A stretch of 64,000 bases of DNA from Collimonas sp. PA-H2. GTDB taxonomy: Bacteria > Pseudomonadota > Gammaproteobacteria > Burkholderiales > Burkholderiaceae_D. The notes beneath the pieces were generated by a model that saw nothing but the letters and a program-made list of their open reading frames with translations, was not told the DNA's origin and searched no databases. Positions 8,760 through 19,506 of this stretch are shown here, in pieces. The DNA lies in NCBI RefSeq assembly GCF_002564105.1, contig NZ_PDBX01000002.1, positions 310,001 through 374,000 of the forward strand. The letters run 5' to 3'. How positions within the stretch are numbered: the first letter of the stretch is position 1; every line of letters begins with the position of its first letter. Position numbers and translations under genes: made by a program.

Positions 8760-9663
8760 AAAATAAAATCACCTTTCGATGAACCCTCTCTCAATGAAGC
8801 CACGTTCAGACTAATAAATCCTGCAAGAATTACAAGTGCACGTTGATATCCTTTTCTCATGGACATTGCACACAACCGCCGCTCTCAGCCATTTGCGTCA
8901 GTCAATATTTCATATGTTTACTTGGCTCGTTTCCACACCAGTTCTAGCATCCGACTCGCAGTCATCTGCTTACCTACCGATAATCGCGATCGCGTAAAAA
9001 ATTCACGCGATCGAGACCTATGCAGATCGAAAAAAATCAACACAACACCTCGATGCGCAGCCCATTCCGCACATAAATCCACCTATGCATCCCATAGAAA
9101 AACAGCACTCTGCATGCAGTTTCAGCGAAACAATCCAACATCTGTGCGTGTTGTTTTACGCCTTATCAAAAACGGACATCGCATTCTCTTGACAGTTTTC
9201 CCGTGCGTCACTATTCGCGGCGACGCCATTTCAGACGCCAAGAATGAAATGGCATTTTTTATTTTTTCTGCTAGCTCCCCCAGGATACAGAACGGAAAAA
9301 CACTAACCAAACCGGCCAACTTATCTGCCTGAAGCTGACAAGGTTTTGTCGTAAACACTAGGTTTTGCACTCCTATTATCAGTGCAACGCAAATGCACTC
9401 GCTCAACGAGCCCAATGCTGATCGCATCCAAATCAAGGCATTTCGATCACCCTTTGCCCTATCGAAAAGAGACATTTTCGTTTAACTCGGCGAAACATTG
9501 GCAACGTTTGTTGCAGCATAAGAATTTCGCTCTCACTCGGCGCACTTCTTATGCACAGCACGCTGCCGACTTGATCTTTATTTGTGGGAACACTTGCCGA
9601 TGGCCGGGGGCGCATGGGCAAGACAATCTGATGAATGATGTCCCACTCCAAGGAGAAACAGAA
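8760..9663. other. AT-rich gap with no supported gene
   Basis: I see no convincing coding region here. Open frames on both strands (for example 9122-9475 minus) have no ribosome site, no recognisable domain and atypical composition. The last part presumably holds the promoter of the Gly-rich protein gene. Confidence 0.5.
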
Positions 9664-10275
9664 ATGAAAAAGCAAACTATTGCCGCATCCATAGTTTCAT
9701 TGTTCGCCGTCTCTGCATTCGCCCATAACTCTTCGAGTTCAAGTACAACAACAAACACCACCACTAGCGTCGCAACTGCGGTGTCGGTCGGCCGCGCAGG
9801 CGGCACAGGCGGCTCGGCAACTTCAGGCGGCGCAAAAGGCGGATCGGCCACCGACGGCACAGCAGCGGGCGGCAATGCAACTCAAACCATTACCGGCGGT
9901 GCAGCAACCAGCGGCAACAACTCGACCGGCGCTGGAGGCGGATCAGCAACTGGCGGCGCTACTACAGCCAGCGGCGGAACTAGCGGCGGCGGCGCCAGCG
10001 GTGGCAATGCCGGCAACACCATGCATGGCGATTCGACTGGCGGCGCAGGCGGCATGCCAAGCACCACCGGCAGTACACAAGCCAATAACGGCAATGCACT
10101 GGCAGGCGGCGGATCGGCCAACTCCCACACCGGCAGCTCTGACGCATGGATCAGCGCCAGCAATACCGGCGGCTCGGCTAGCAACTTCGTGTTCGCCGGC
10201 GGCGCCAAATCCGGCAGCGCTTATGCTGGAAATGGCGGCAATGCAAAATCAAAAGCAATCTCTGGATTTGAATAA
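9664..10275 (+). CDS. Exported Gly/Ser/Ala/Thr-rich low-complexity protein
   Basis: The protein is 203 aa. The ATG at 9664 is chosen because AAGGAGA lies seven bases upstream and a textbook signal peptide follows (MKKQTIAASIVSLFAVSAFA, cleavage before H). The mature chain is almost entirely Gly, Ser, Ala, Thr and Asn, in irregular GGSAT, GGNA, GGATTSGG-type repeats, with no cysteine and almost no charge until the basic tail (NAKSKAISGFE). Such chains form flexible, beta-rich or matrix-like surface material in other systems, but no domain family is evident. It is followed by a strong terminator and stands alone. The biased codons keep other frames open over the same stretch; those are artefacts. 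Confidence 0.75.
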   Translation: MKKQTIAASIVSLFAVSAFAHNSSSSSTTTNTTTSVATAVSVGRAGGTGGSATSGGAKGGSATDGTAAGGNATQTITGGAATSGNNSTGAGGGSATGGATTASGGTSGGGASGGNAGNTMHGDSTGGAGGMPSTTGSTQANNGNALAGGGSANSHTGSSDAWISASNTGGSASNFVFAGGAKSGSAYAGNGGNAKSKAISGFE

Positions 10276-10310
10276 CAACAACAGGCAACGGCTCGGTTAG
10301 CTATGAGTTG

Positions 10311-10343
10311 CGAGAGGGGAAAGAAATTTTCCCTCTCGTTTAT
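10311..10343 (+). terminator. Rho-independent terminator of the Gly-rich gene
   Basis: A 12-bp stem (10311-10322 with 10327-10338, one G-U pair) is closed by a GAAA tetraloop and followed by TTTAT. It begins 36 bases after the stop codon. Confidence 0.85.
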
Positions 10344-11019
10344 AAAACCAGCCATTACACTGCTTCCAACACGATATCGTCACTTCGGTGCTGCGGTTAA
10401 AGTAAATGTCAGAATGCATAAAAATCGCCCTTCTTTGCAGATCCTCCATTTTCTGATCTAGCATCCGATTTGCAATCAAGAGATTGCGGGTCCAAGTTCT
10501 GCCGCCGCGCTAATATCTAACAGGCCCACAGCAATGCGGGCCTTTTTTCTCCGCAATCACGTTTCTTTTGCGGAGCAGTTCTAATGCGCATACACACACA
10601 ATGACAGCTTCCGCCAATAGCGGGCACTAGAACCCACGAAATCGTCGCACTGAATCAGCCATTCGGGGTATGCGATAGGAATAGGCCGAAGCACATCAAG
10701 CCCAGCCGGATTGCAGGGAGCGCCCAAAATCCAGTGGATAAATCTGTTCCGCTTATACGGCGTTTTCGGCTAGCGGCAGGCTGATGGTTAATCCGGGTTT
10801 TTGCAGGGAATATCAACGATGTTCGACTTATCCTCTTTACTCGAGGATGGCTAAGCGCGTTGTCACACACTTGAGCGGCGTCGCGGTCGCGTATCTCAGG
10901 GAAGACAACGTCCCGGCGCGCCAGGTACAGATCGATTTCCTGCGTCTTGACAGGGTTGTTGTTACTGCCCCGATCGGGTCGAGGTCTGAAACAAGTTGGC
11001 CGTATTATTTGTTGAAAGA
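10344..11019. other. Gap between the Gly-rich gene and katG terminators
   Basis: Apart from one terminator-like hairpin at 10522 I find no supported feature in these 676 bases. The open frames at 10655-11326 (minus) and 10784-11194 (plus) show no domain and overlap the katG end. Confidence 0.5.
10522..10548 (+). terminator. Terminator-like hairpin without an obvious gene
   Basis: AGGCCC (10522-10527) pairs with GGGCCT (10538-10543) and a run of T follows. No intact gene ends here on the plus strand; it may be left over from a lost gene. Confidence 0.55.
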
Positions 11020-11086
11020 CCAGCGTCGCCACGCACTGGCGACGCTGGCGCAGCAGGCCCTGTCTGTCCTTGAACCAGACAAGGCC
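11020..11086 (-). terminator. Tandem hairpins after katG
   Basis: Two inverted repeats follow the katG stop. The first (11056-11086) has a 10-bp stem with one mismatch. The second (11020-11031 with 11037-11048) is a perfect 12-bp stem with a 5-base loop. On the transcript the second is followed by UCUUUC, a weak U-tract. Confidence 0.6.
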
Positions 11087-11100
11087 CCTGGCAATCGGCA

Positions 11101-13278
<2,178 letters not shown>

Positions 13279-13476
13279 CTACAACATCTCTTTGACCAGG
13301 CCGTTAGGGCCAACAGTTTGTAAACTTTGATTATCGCCTATTGCTGCGTCCTTATCCCGACTGGGAGCTGCTGCAATACTTGGACCGCTGCCAAGAGCAA
13401 TGACCGCCACCGCGATGGTTGCTAGACATAGAGCTGGGAGTCCGATATAACGCCCTGGAAGTGAAGTGTTTTTCAT
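13279..13476 (-). CDS. Small exported protein upstream of katG
   Basis: The product is 65 aa starting at ATG 13476, chosen for AGGAGA six bases upstream over a longer start at 13506. Residues 1-35 form a signal peptide or membrane anchor (MKNTSLPGRYIGLPALCLAT, hydrophobic to SIAAAPS), leaving only ~30 residues of polar chain (RDKDAAIGDNQSLQTVG). No family is recognised. The position 33 bases before katG suggests cotranscription and a possible link with peroxide or iron stress. Confidence 0.6.
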   Translation of the reverse strand: MKNTSLPGRYIGLPALCLATIAVAVIALGSGPSIAAAPSRDKDAAIGDNQSLQTVGPNGLVKEML

Positions 13477-13536
13477 GAGACATCTCCTAATTATCGGATA
13501 GCGCATTCATAGTAGTTTCAATTTAGTGATATATGA

Positions 13537-13555
13537 AATTAATTATTCTCATTAA
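13537..13555 (-). promoter_or_regulatory. Fur-box-like site upstream of the katG transcript
   Basis: The minus strand reads TTAATGAGAATAATTAATT, which agrees with the 19-base Fur consensus GATAATGATAATCATTATC at roughly 13 positions, including the TAATGA and AAT-ATTA cores. It lies about 60 bases before the start of the small exported-protein gene, a sensible operator position. Seen by eye only. Confidence 0.4.
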
Positions 13556-13798
13556 ATCAATAGCTATATACAATCACTCGCTCGACTTAGGCTGAGGTAG
13601 TCCGAGTCATTCGACCATCTGCATCCAATCGCCTCCGGCTACAATCAGATCAAGTGTAATGCGCCCCGCCTGCCAGGGCGTGTTGACATTTCGTTCCGAT
13701 CTCCGCACGGGTCTTACCATGGTAGATACTGAACGGACTATCTATATTGGGTTGTTTCGAGCCGGCGGCAACAGGTCTGGAGGAATAAGATGCTGGGT

Positions 13799-14314
13799 CT
13801 ATTTATTCGTAAGCGGAGCAAGCTGCTGTAAGCAACTGTTTTGTTCGAATACCCGCTTTTCCAAAGGAATTTTCTCGATGCAACGAATGGCTGAGCGGAC
13901 TCGGCGAAGACGTTGCTCGGAATGGTTGACGTCGCATTTGTTGGCATAGGTCGAGGGCCATGTGCCACCGGCGCCAGTTAGAGAACCAATTAATTCACAC
14001 TCTTCGTCCCGGTACTTTAGCCAGGCGACTTGCTGAGTTTTGAGTGCGGCCAAAAGCCTTCCATCTACTGTGATTCCATTGGTCGATGAAGAAGAAACAA
14101 GCTTAATTAGCTCGTCGTGCTTGCTAGCCAAAATTTTCCCAACAGCCTGCTGTTGCTGAACGAGTAGAAGCCCTGTATGCATTGAGCTTCCCTCCGGCCA
14201 GCACTCAGGACGATCCGTGCATTCGACTTCGGCGAACGCAAAAGGTGATGTCAATGCCAGCGCAAGAGCGGAGAGCGCAACTGCGACGACGGGCAAAAGA
14301 AAATAAGATTTCAT
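13799..14314 (-). CDS. LprI/DUF1311-like exported protein
   Basis: The product is 171 aa from the ATG at 14314, where the signal peptide begins (MKSYFLLPVVAVALSALALA to FAFAE). The mature region has the DUF1311 layout: a long helix, then LLAALKTQQVAWLKYRDEEC and a C-terminal segment with RLRRVRSAIRCI. That motif (W...R...C, later R..C) is the mark of lysozyme-inhibitor LprI-like domains, whose cysteines form disulfides. The likely role is in the periplasm or on the surface, perhaps as an inhibitor of host lysozyme, but this is only by family. It appears monocistronic. Confidence 0.72.
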   Translation of the reverse strand: MKSYFLLPVVAVALSALALALTSPFAFAEVECTDRPECWPEGSSMHTGLLLVQQQQAVGKILASKHDELIKLVSSSSTNGITVDGRLLAALKTQQVAWLKYRDEECELIGSLTGAGGTWPSTYANKCDVNHSEQRLRRVRSAIRCIEKIPLEKRVFEQNSCLQQLAPLTNK

Positions 14315-14664
14315 GGCGTCATGGTACAACATGGCTCCATAGCATTATTGATCAAAAGGCAAAAATATCTAGCAAAGGAACTAAGTCCCTCAAACTGGAC
14401 GAAGCGTTCCCGCCAACGTATAAAATTGGTCGGCGAACTATCTCGCGTCCGCACAGTCGATAGTCGAGGATTCAACTTAGCAACCATATAGCGCTATGAT
14501 TCCGACGAAGGTGATCCGAAGACTGCCAGAGAGACCAGAGATTTGGGCGGGACTATTTTCAAGAAGTTCTATCGAAGAAATGCGTAACTGGGCAACTCTG
14601 CCCAAATGTTCATAAGCGAGTGGCACCTATTTTATCTATCCCAATCCAATTCAGGAGAGCCAAC
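14315..14664. other. Intergenic region between divergent genes
   Basis: This 350-base stretch separates the LprI-like gene (minus) and the VOC gene (plus) and should hold both promoters. I see no gene, repeat or strong hairpin in it. Confidence 0.5.
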
Positions 14665-15144
14665 ATGGTCAGCAAAAACACGATTTGTCTCTGGTTCGAC
14701 GGCGCCGCGCTGGACGCCGCCAAGTTCTACTCCGAGACGTTTCCGGACAGCGCGGTTGGAGCAGTCCATCGCGCACCTGGCGACTATCCCGCGGGTAAGG
14801 AGGGCGATGTCCTGACGGTCGAATTTACTGTGATGGGCATTCCTTGTCTCGGTCTGAACGGAGGATCGGGAATCAAGCACAGCGAGGCTTTCTCGTTCCA
14901 GGTCGCGACCGACGACCAGGCCGAAACGGACCGCTTGTGGAATGCGATTGTCGGAAACGGCGGCCAGGAAAGCATGTGCGGCTGGTGCAAGGACAAATGG
15001 GGATTGTCGTGGCAGATCACGCCACGCGTCCTCACAGCTGCGTTCGTCGACCCTGATCGTGCTGCGGCCAAACGTGCCTTCGATGCCATGATGACGATGA
15101 AAAAAATTGACGTCGCTGCGATTGAAGCGGCTTGGCACGGTTAA
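14665..15144 (+). CDS. VOC family protein, PhnB/glyoxalase-like
   Basis: The product is 159 aa from ATG 14665, selected for the AGGAG five to six bases upstream. It matches the PhnB / 3-demethylubiquinone methyltransferase-like branch of the vicinal oxygen chelate fold: ICLWFDGAALDAAKFYSETF at the start, VEFTVMGIPCLGLNGG in the middle, SEAFSFQVATDDQAETDRLW, then GWCKDKWGLSWQITP. The C-terminal helix (RAFDAMMTMKKIDVAAIEAA) is also typical. The substrate is unknown; such proteins are often annotated by fold only. It stands alone. Confidence 0.88.
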   Translation: MVSKNTICLWFDGAALDAAKFYSETFPDSAVGAVHRAPGDYPAGKEGDVLTVEFTVMGIPCLGLNGGSGIKHSEAFSFQVATDDQAETDRLWNAIVGNGGQESMCGWCKDKWGLSWQITPRVLTAAFVDPDRAAAKRAFDAMMTMKKIDVAAIEAAWHG

Positions 15145-15306
15145 AGCTTCCGATACCGTCCCATAGTGTATCGGGCGACTGCTTCTGATATCGAAATATA
15201 GACGGACAAAAGATAATTTTTGGAAGCCCAAGCTGGGCATTTGCCGCTGAAGTCCGTTAGACATTCCGATATCACCAAAGCTTTGAAGATCAGGGAACCC
15301 TATTAG

Positions 15307-15534
15307 AATCCGACCTTGAAGTTGCTAGGCATACGTCGTCGGCGTCCATACTGCACGAGGGTGACATATGTGCCCGTGGGATTGATGGCGGGTGCCCGAC
15401 CAGCAGACATGGCTGCACAGCTAGGACATAGCTTGGACGTGTTTTACAGGGACTATGCGAAGTGGATTAGTCACCAGGACGATGACAGAGAAATGATCAA
15501 AATCGAAGCTCAGATTAATGAAAGTATCCCTTAA
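15307..15534 (+). pseudogene. Remnant of a tyrosine recombinase (phage/ICE integrase) C-terminus
   Basis: The translation TLKLLGIRRRRPYCTR, then AAQLGHS and VFYRDYAKWI, matches the catalytic C-terminus of tyrosine recombinases. The box II Arg and the LGHS motif remain, as does a Tyr in the expected place (DYAKW), but the usual His after the box II Arg is Val (RVTY). Everything upstream is gone: a stop (15304-15306) blocks the frame. The scrap ends 54 bases from the 3' end of tRNA-Val, the usual place for an integrase of an element inserted in a tRNA gene. Confidence 0.7.
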
Positions 15535-15588
15535 CTATCCCTGAGACTTTCACGACCGGCTTAACTTATTGATTTAAAACAGGAATTC

Positions 15589-15663
15589 TGGTGGGAAGTA
15601 CAAGTTTCGAACTTGTGACCTATCGCGTGTGAGGCGATCGCTCTACCCCTGAGCTAACCTCCC
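15589..15663 (-). tRNA. tRNA-Val (anticodon CAC)
   Basis: The minus strand folds as a standard tRNA: acceptor GGGAGGT with ACTTCCC, D-arm GCTC/GAGC, anticodon stem ATCGC/GCGAT with loop CTCACAC (anticodon CAC), T-arm ACAAG-TTCGAAA-CTTGT, discriminator A and encoded CCA (15589-15591). It lies between relA (upstream, same strand) and an integrase remnant. Confidence 0.96.
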
Positions 15664-15707
15664 GGAGAGGCCGCCATTATGACACAAACTTTCTGGAAAA
15701 TAAAGTA

Positions 15708-15742
15708 GGCGCGGAGACAAAGCTGACAGCCCTCCCCGCGCC
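15708..15742 (-). terminator. Hairpin after relA
   Basis: GGCGCGG (15736-15742 on the transcript) pairs with CCGCGCC (15708-15714), and the transcript continues UACUUUAUUUU. It sits between the relA stop and tRNA-Val. The loop is long, so this is a moderate call. Confidence 0.45.
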
Positions 15743-15755
15743 TGTCGAACCAGGC

Positions 15756-18023
15756 TTATTGGCGCTTGGCTTCCAGCACCCCTTTCACCTCGCGTATCAC
15801 CGTCAGCGCCTTCTGCAGCTGGGCGGTAGAGGCGATTTCGGCGGTGAACGCCATCCGCGCATGGGCCTTCGCACTTTGCGTGCTGACGCCGATGACGTTG
15901 ATTTTCTCGCGCAGGAACACTTCCGAGATATCCCGCAGCAGGCCCTGGCGGTCGCTTGCCAGCACGAAGATGTCCACCGGGTAGACGGTTTCCGCTTCCT
16001 GTGCGCCCCAGGTGGTCTGGATCACCCGCTCCGGCGCCTTGATGCGCATCTCGGCGAAGTTCTTGCAGTTTTCGCGATGGATAGAGACGCCCTTCCCACG
16101 CGTGATGAAGCCGACCACGGGATCGGGCGGCGCCGGCTTGCAGCACTTGGCCAGCTGCGTCATCAGGCCGTCGGTGCCGACCACCAGTACGCCTGACTTC
16201 CCGCCGTGCACCACGCTGGAGGCGCGGCTCTTACGGGTTATCGCGGCTTCCTCGAATTCGGTGCTGTGTTCGAGCGATTTGATGCCGTGGTCGTCGTGCA
16301 GCGCCTGTTCGACGTGGCGCAGGCTGAACTCATCCTTGCCTAACGCCAGCAGCAAATCTTCCAGCTTGGCGAATTCCAGCTTGCGCGCCAGCTCTTCCAG
16401 GTTGACCGCGGTCTTGCCCTCGCGCTGCAGGGTCTTGTCCAGCAGGCTGCGGCCGGTGGCCAGGGTCTCCTGCTGTTCGATGGCGTTGAACCAGGCGCGC
16501 ACCTTGGAACGGGTACGGGCGCTGGCGGCGTAGCCCGGCGTCAGCCAGTCGCGCGAGGGACCGGAGCCGCCGGGAGCGTTCTTGGCGGTGATGATTTCCA
16601 CCGTCTGGCCATTCTTCAACGGCGTGTTCAGCGGCACCATGCTGCCGTCCACCCGCGCGCCGCGGCAGCGGTGGCCGACGTCGGTGTGCAGGTAATAGGC
16701 GAAATCGATAGGCGTGGCGCCGCTCGGCAGTTCGATCACGCGCGCTTGCGGCGTCAGCACGTAGATGTGGTCGTTGAGGGTAGCCTGCTTGAGTTTTTCC
16801 AGCCACTCGCGGCGGCTGTCCTCATGCTCCACCACCGCATCCACCACTTCGCTTTTCCAGGCCAGCAGCTGACGCAGCCAGGCGATTTTCTCGTCGTATT
16901 TCTGCGCCGAGAAATTGGAGCTGCCAGATTCCTTGTAACGCCAGTGCGCCGCCACCCCGTATTCGGCGAAATGGTGCATTTCATTGGTGCGTATCTGCAC
17001 TTCGAGGGCGCGATCGTCATCGGCCAGCACCACCGTATGCAGCGACTGATAGCCGTTCTGCTTCGGACGCGAGATGTAGTCGTCGAACTCTTTCGGGATC
17101 GGCACCCAGATATTGTGCACGATGCCCAGCACTGTGTAGCAAGTCTTGACGTCGTCGACGATCACGCGGAAAGCGCGGACGTCGTAGAGTTCGGAAAAAT
17201 CCAGGTCCTTGCCTTGCATCTTGTTCCAGATGCTGAAGATATGCTTGGGCCGTCCCGAGACTTCGGCCTTGATGTCGGCCGCCGCCAGCTCGCTGCGCAA
17301 ACGCGTGATAGCGGCATCGACAAAGCCTTCGCGCTCGATGCGGCGCTCTTCCAGCATCTTGGCGATGCGCTTGTAAGTAACCGGATCGATGAAGCGGAAC
17401 GACAGGTCTTCCAGCTCCCACTTGAGCTGCCAGATGCCGAGGCGGTTGGCCAGCGGCGCATACAGGTCCAGCGTCTCGCGCGCATACTGGCTGGTGCGCT
17501 CGTTTTCCATTTTTTGTTCGGAAAAATAGCGCAGCGCGGTGACGCGCGAAGCCAGCCGCACCAGCACCACCCGCATATCGGTGGCCATCGCCAGCAGCAT
17601 CTTGCGCAAGGTTTCCACCTGGCTGGCGGCCTGCTGCGCGGCGTTCTTGCCGCGCATGACTTCCTGCGGCAAGCCGAAGGTAAAGCCGTGCAGGCGCATC
17701 AGCTGACGGATGCCGCTGACCAGGTCGGAAATTTCCTTGCCGAAGCGCTGCTCGATGGTGTCGGCATAGCTGGCGTCCAGCAAGGGCAGCTCGAACAGCA
17801 AGGCGGCGATGCGGGTTTCGACATCGGTATCGAGCAAGGCCAGGATGCTGGCCACGCCTTGCGAAAAATCGAGCGTGCTCTGACCGGTAGTGATGACATT
17901 ATCGGCGTACAGCGGTTCGACGAACGCCAGCGCGTCCAGCACGCGCGCGCTATCCGCCGCACTCAGGCCGGCGGTGCACAGCTGGATTTGCGTAGCGCGT
18001 TGTGTTGCAGTGAGCGAAACCAT
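15756..18023 (-). CDS. relA: GTP pyrophosphokinase RelA, synthetase-only type
   Basis: This 755-aa enzyme makes (p)ppGpp from ATP and GTP/GDP on stalled ribosomes. The N-terminal hydrolase-like domain (about 20-180) lacks the HDxxED metal motif; the equivalent stretch reads ALLFELPLLDA, so hydrolysis is not expected. The synthetase domain (about 230-360) has RPKHIFSIWNKM and YDVRAFRVIV, and carries the EFDD motif (E312-D315) that marks RelA, where bifunctional SpoT/Rel proteins have RFKD-type residues. A TGS domain (about 410-475), the conserved CC pair (C627-C628) and a C-terminal ACT domain follow. The ridA gene lies 10 bases upstream, and a hydrolase gene precedes it, so all three may be one transcript. 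Confidence 0.95.
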   Translation of the reverse strand: MVSLTATQRATQIQLCTAGLSAADSARVLDALAFVEPLYADNVITTGQSTLDFSQGVASILALLDTDVETRIAALLFELPLLDASYADTIEQRFGKEISDLVSGIRQLMRLHGFTFGLPQEVMRGKNAAQQAASQVETLRKMLLAMATDMRVVLVRLASRVTALRYFSEQKMENERTSQYARETLDLYAPLANRLGIWQLKWELEDLSFRFIDPVTYKRIAKMLEERRIEREGFVDAAITRLRSELAAADIKAEVSGRPKHIFSIWNKMQGKDLDFSELYDVRAFRVIVDDVKTCYTVLGIVHNIWVPIPKEFDDYISRPKQNGYQSLHTVVLADDDRALEVQIRTNEMHHFAEYGVAAHWRYKESGSSNFSAQKYDEKIAWLRQLLAWKSEVVDAVVEHEDSRREWLEKLKQATLNDHIYVLTPQARVIELPSGATPIDFAYYLHTDVGHRCRGARVDGSMVPLNTPLKNGQTVEIITAKNAPGGSGPSRDWLTPGYAASARTRSKVRAWFNAIEQQETLATGRSLLDKTLQREGKTAVNLEELARKLEFAKLEDLLLALGKDEFSLRHVEQALHDDHGIKSLEHSTEFEEAAITRKSRASSVVHGGKSGVLVVGTDGLMTQLAKCCKPAPPDPVVGFITRGKGVSIHRENCKNFAEMRIKAPERVIQTTWGAQEAETVYPVDIFVLASDRQGLLRDISEVFLREKINVIGVSTQSAKAHARMAFTAEIASTAQLQKALTVIREVKGVLEAKRQ

Positions 18024-18033
18024 GCTTGCATCT

Positions 18034-18384
18034 TTATTTTTGCGCGGCGACCACGATAATTTCTATCAGGATTTCAGGACGCGCGAGTTTAGCTTCTACC
18101 GTGGCCCGCGGCGGCGCATTGCCGGCGGCGACCCACTCATCCCAGACCAGGTTCATGCCATCGAAATCCTTGACGTCGGCCAAGTAGATCTGGCAGGACA
18201 GGATGTGATGCTTGTCGCTGCCGGCTTCGGCCAGCAGGCGGTCGATATGGCCGAGCGTCTCGCGCGTCTGGCCTTCGATGTTCTGGGTGGTGTCTTCAGC
18301 CAGTTGCCCGGCCAGGTACACGGTACCGTTATGGATGGCGACTTCCGAAAGTCTCTTGCCGACATGCAGGCGCTGGATAGTCAT
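18034..18384 (-). CDS. RidA family protein (YjgF/YER057c/UK114)
   Basis: The product is 116 aa, the normal size for the trimeric RidA fold. Recognisable parts are VAIHNGTVYLAGQLAED, the helix TRETLGHIDRLLAEAGSDK, and NAPPRATVEAKLARPEILIEI, where the Arg (R93 region) is the imine-binding residue of deaminase members. RidA enzymes hydrolyse reactive enamine/imine by-products of PLP enzymes, but several subgroups have other roles, so the exact reaction is open. It lies between the hydrolase gene (33 bases upstream) and relA (10 bases downstream). Confidence 0.92.
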   Translation of the reverse strand: MTIQRLHVGKRLSEVAIHNGTVYLAGQLAEDTTQNIEGQTRETLGHIDRLLAEAGSDKHHILSCQIYLADVKDFDGMNLVWDEWVAAGNAPPRATVEAKLARPEILIEIIVVAAQK

Positions 18385-18417
18385 GAATCATCTCCTATAA
18401 GAATAAATGGCAAAAAA

Positions 18418-19284
18418 TCAGCCGAGCAGAAAATCGCTGACAATTTCAATCTGATCGGTATGCAGCAAGGTAGGCGCATGGCCGACCCCGGCCAGCTCCA
18501 CCAGCTTGGCCTTGGGGCCACACTCCGTCATCAGCCGCGCCGTCTCCGGCGACAGCAGGTCCGACTGGGCGCCGCGCAGCAGCAAGGTCGGGCAGCTGAT
18601 CGCCTTGTAGGCGTTCCACAGCAGCGTTTCCGACAGCTTGAAGATTTCCGGCGTGGTCGACTTGAAAGGCTCTGCCAGTTTCAAATCGTAGTGGCGGGTC
18701 CACTCGCCGCCGGCATTCTGATGCAGCACGTCCGCCGCCAGCTTGCGCCATTCGGCGTCGGTGTGCGGGCCGAACGATGCCGAGATGGCGCGCACGTAGG
18801 CGGCCGCTTCGTCAAACGTGGGAAAGCGCATATCGGCGCCGATGTATTCGCCGATGCGCCCCATCGCATCCGCATTCAGGGTCGGGCCGACATCGTTCAA
18901 GACCAGCTTGCGCAAGGGATTGTCCGGCAGCGAGGCCAGACCGATGCCGATCAGGCCGCCCATCGAGGTGCCGACCAGGTCGACGGTTTCGGCGTTGAGC
19001 CGGGCCAGCAAGGTGACCACGTCGTTCAGGTATTGCGGCAGCACATAGTATTGCGGATCGCGCAGCCAGCCGGAACGGCCGCGCCCCACCACGTCCGGAC
19101 AGACCACCCGGTAGGTATCGCATAGCGCGCGCGCCAGCTGGTCGAAATCGTCCGAGACGCGGGTGACGCCGTGCAGGCACAGCAATACATTCGGATTATG
19201 CGGATCGCCCCACTCCTGGTAGGCCATTTTGTGCAAGCCGGCGGGAGAAATGCATTGAACAGACTTGTGCGCGGCGATGGTCAT
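18418..19284 (-). CDS. Alpha/beta hydrolase
   Basis: The product is 288 aa starting at ATG 19284. The longer frame to 19452 is rejected because its added residues look non-coding. The nucleophile elbow is GTSMGG with S107, the oxyanion strand is LCLHGV (35-40), and the catalytic His is H269 in GVGHAPT; an Asp in AQSDLLSPE fits the acid. The sequence FDQLARAL, VVCPDVVGRGRSGW is common in cytoplasmic esterases and hydrolases of aromatic or lactone compounds. The substrate is unknown. It is the first gene of the probable hydrolase-ridA-relA operon. Confidence 0.88.
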   Translation of the reverse strand: MTIAAHKSVQCISPAGLHKMAYQEWGDPHNPNVLLCLHGVTRVSDDFDQLARALCDTYRVVCPDVVGRGRSGWLRDPQYYVLPQYLNDVVTLLARLNAETVDLVGTSMGGLIGIGLASLPDNPLRKLVLNDVGPTLNADAMGRIGEYIGADMRFPTFDEAAAYVRAISASFGPHTDAEWRKLAADVLHQNAGGEWTRHYDLKLAEPFKSTTPEIFKLSETLLWNAYKAISCPTLLLRGAQSDLLSPETARLMTECGPKAKLVELAGVGHAPTLLHTDQIEIVSDFLLG

Positions 19285-19433
19285 CGGTACCCCGTTTCGG
19301 TTAAGGCTTGCTGGACGGCGGCAAACAGCTGCGGGCAGCGCGTTTGCTTTGCGGATATACAACATCTTATCGCATATGGCCCCTCCCTTGCACCTTACCT
19401 TGAACATTAGGGATGCATCCGGGCAGCACAAAG

Positions 19434-19474
19434 AAAAAGCGGCGCCTGACAAATGTGTCAGACGCCGCCTTTTT
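19434..19474 (-). terminator. Terminator downstream of scoB
   Basis: A long imperfect stem around CTGACA-AATG-TGTCAG, flanked by GGCG/CGCC and by A5 on one side and T5 on the other, follows the scoB stop by ~30 bases. It could work in both directions but only scoB ends here. Confidence 0.85.
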
Positions 19475-19506
19475 GGAACGCCGGCCAGGCCGGCATCCTC
19501 CCGATC

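Noticed and set aside
9122..9475. 117-codon minus-strand frame upstream of the Gly-rich gene
   Set aside because: No ribosome site, no domain, and it would cover the promoter of the Gly-rich gene.
9882..10208. Pro/Ala/Val-rich minus-strand frame opposite the Gly-rich gene
   Set aside because: A by-product of the Gly/Ser codon bias; the plus-strand frame has a signal peptide and ribosome site.
10455..10545. tRNA-like stretch: a T-loop-like GGTCCAAGTTC followed by a terminator hairpin
   Set aside because: The T-stem pairs only with wobbles, the loop is not TTCRA, no acceptor or D-arm can be paired, and no CCA follows.
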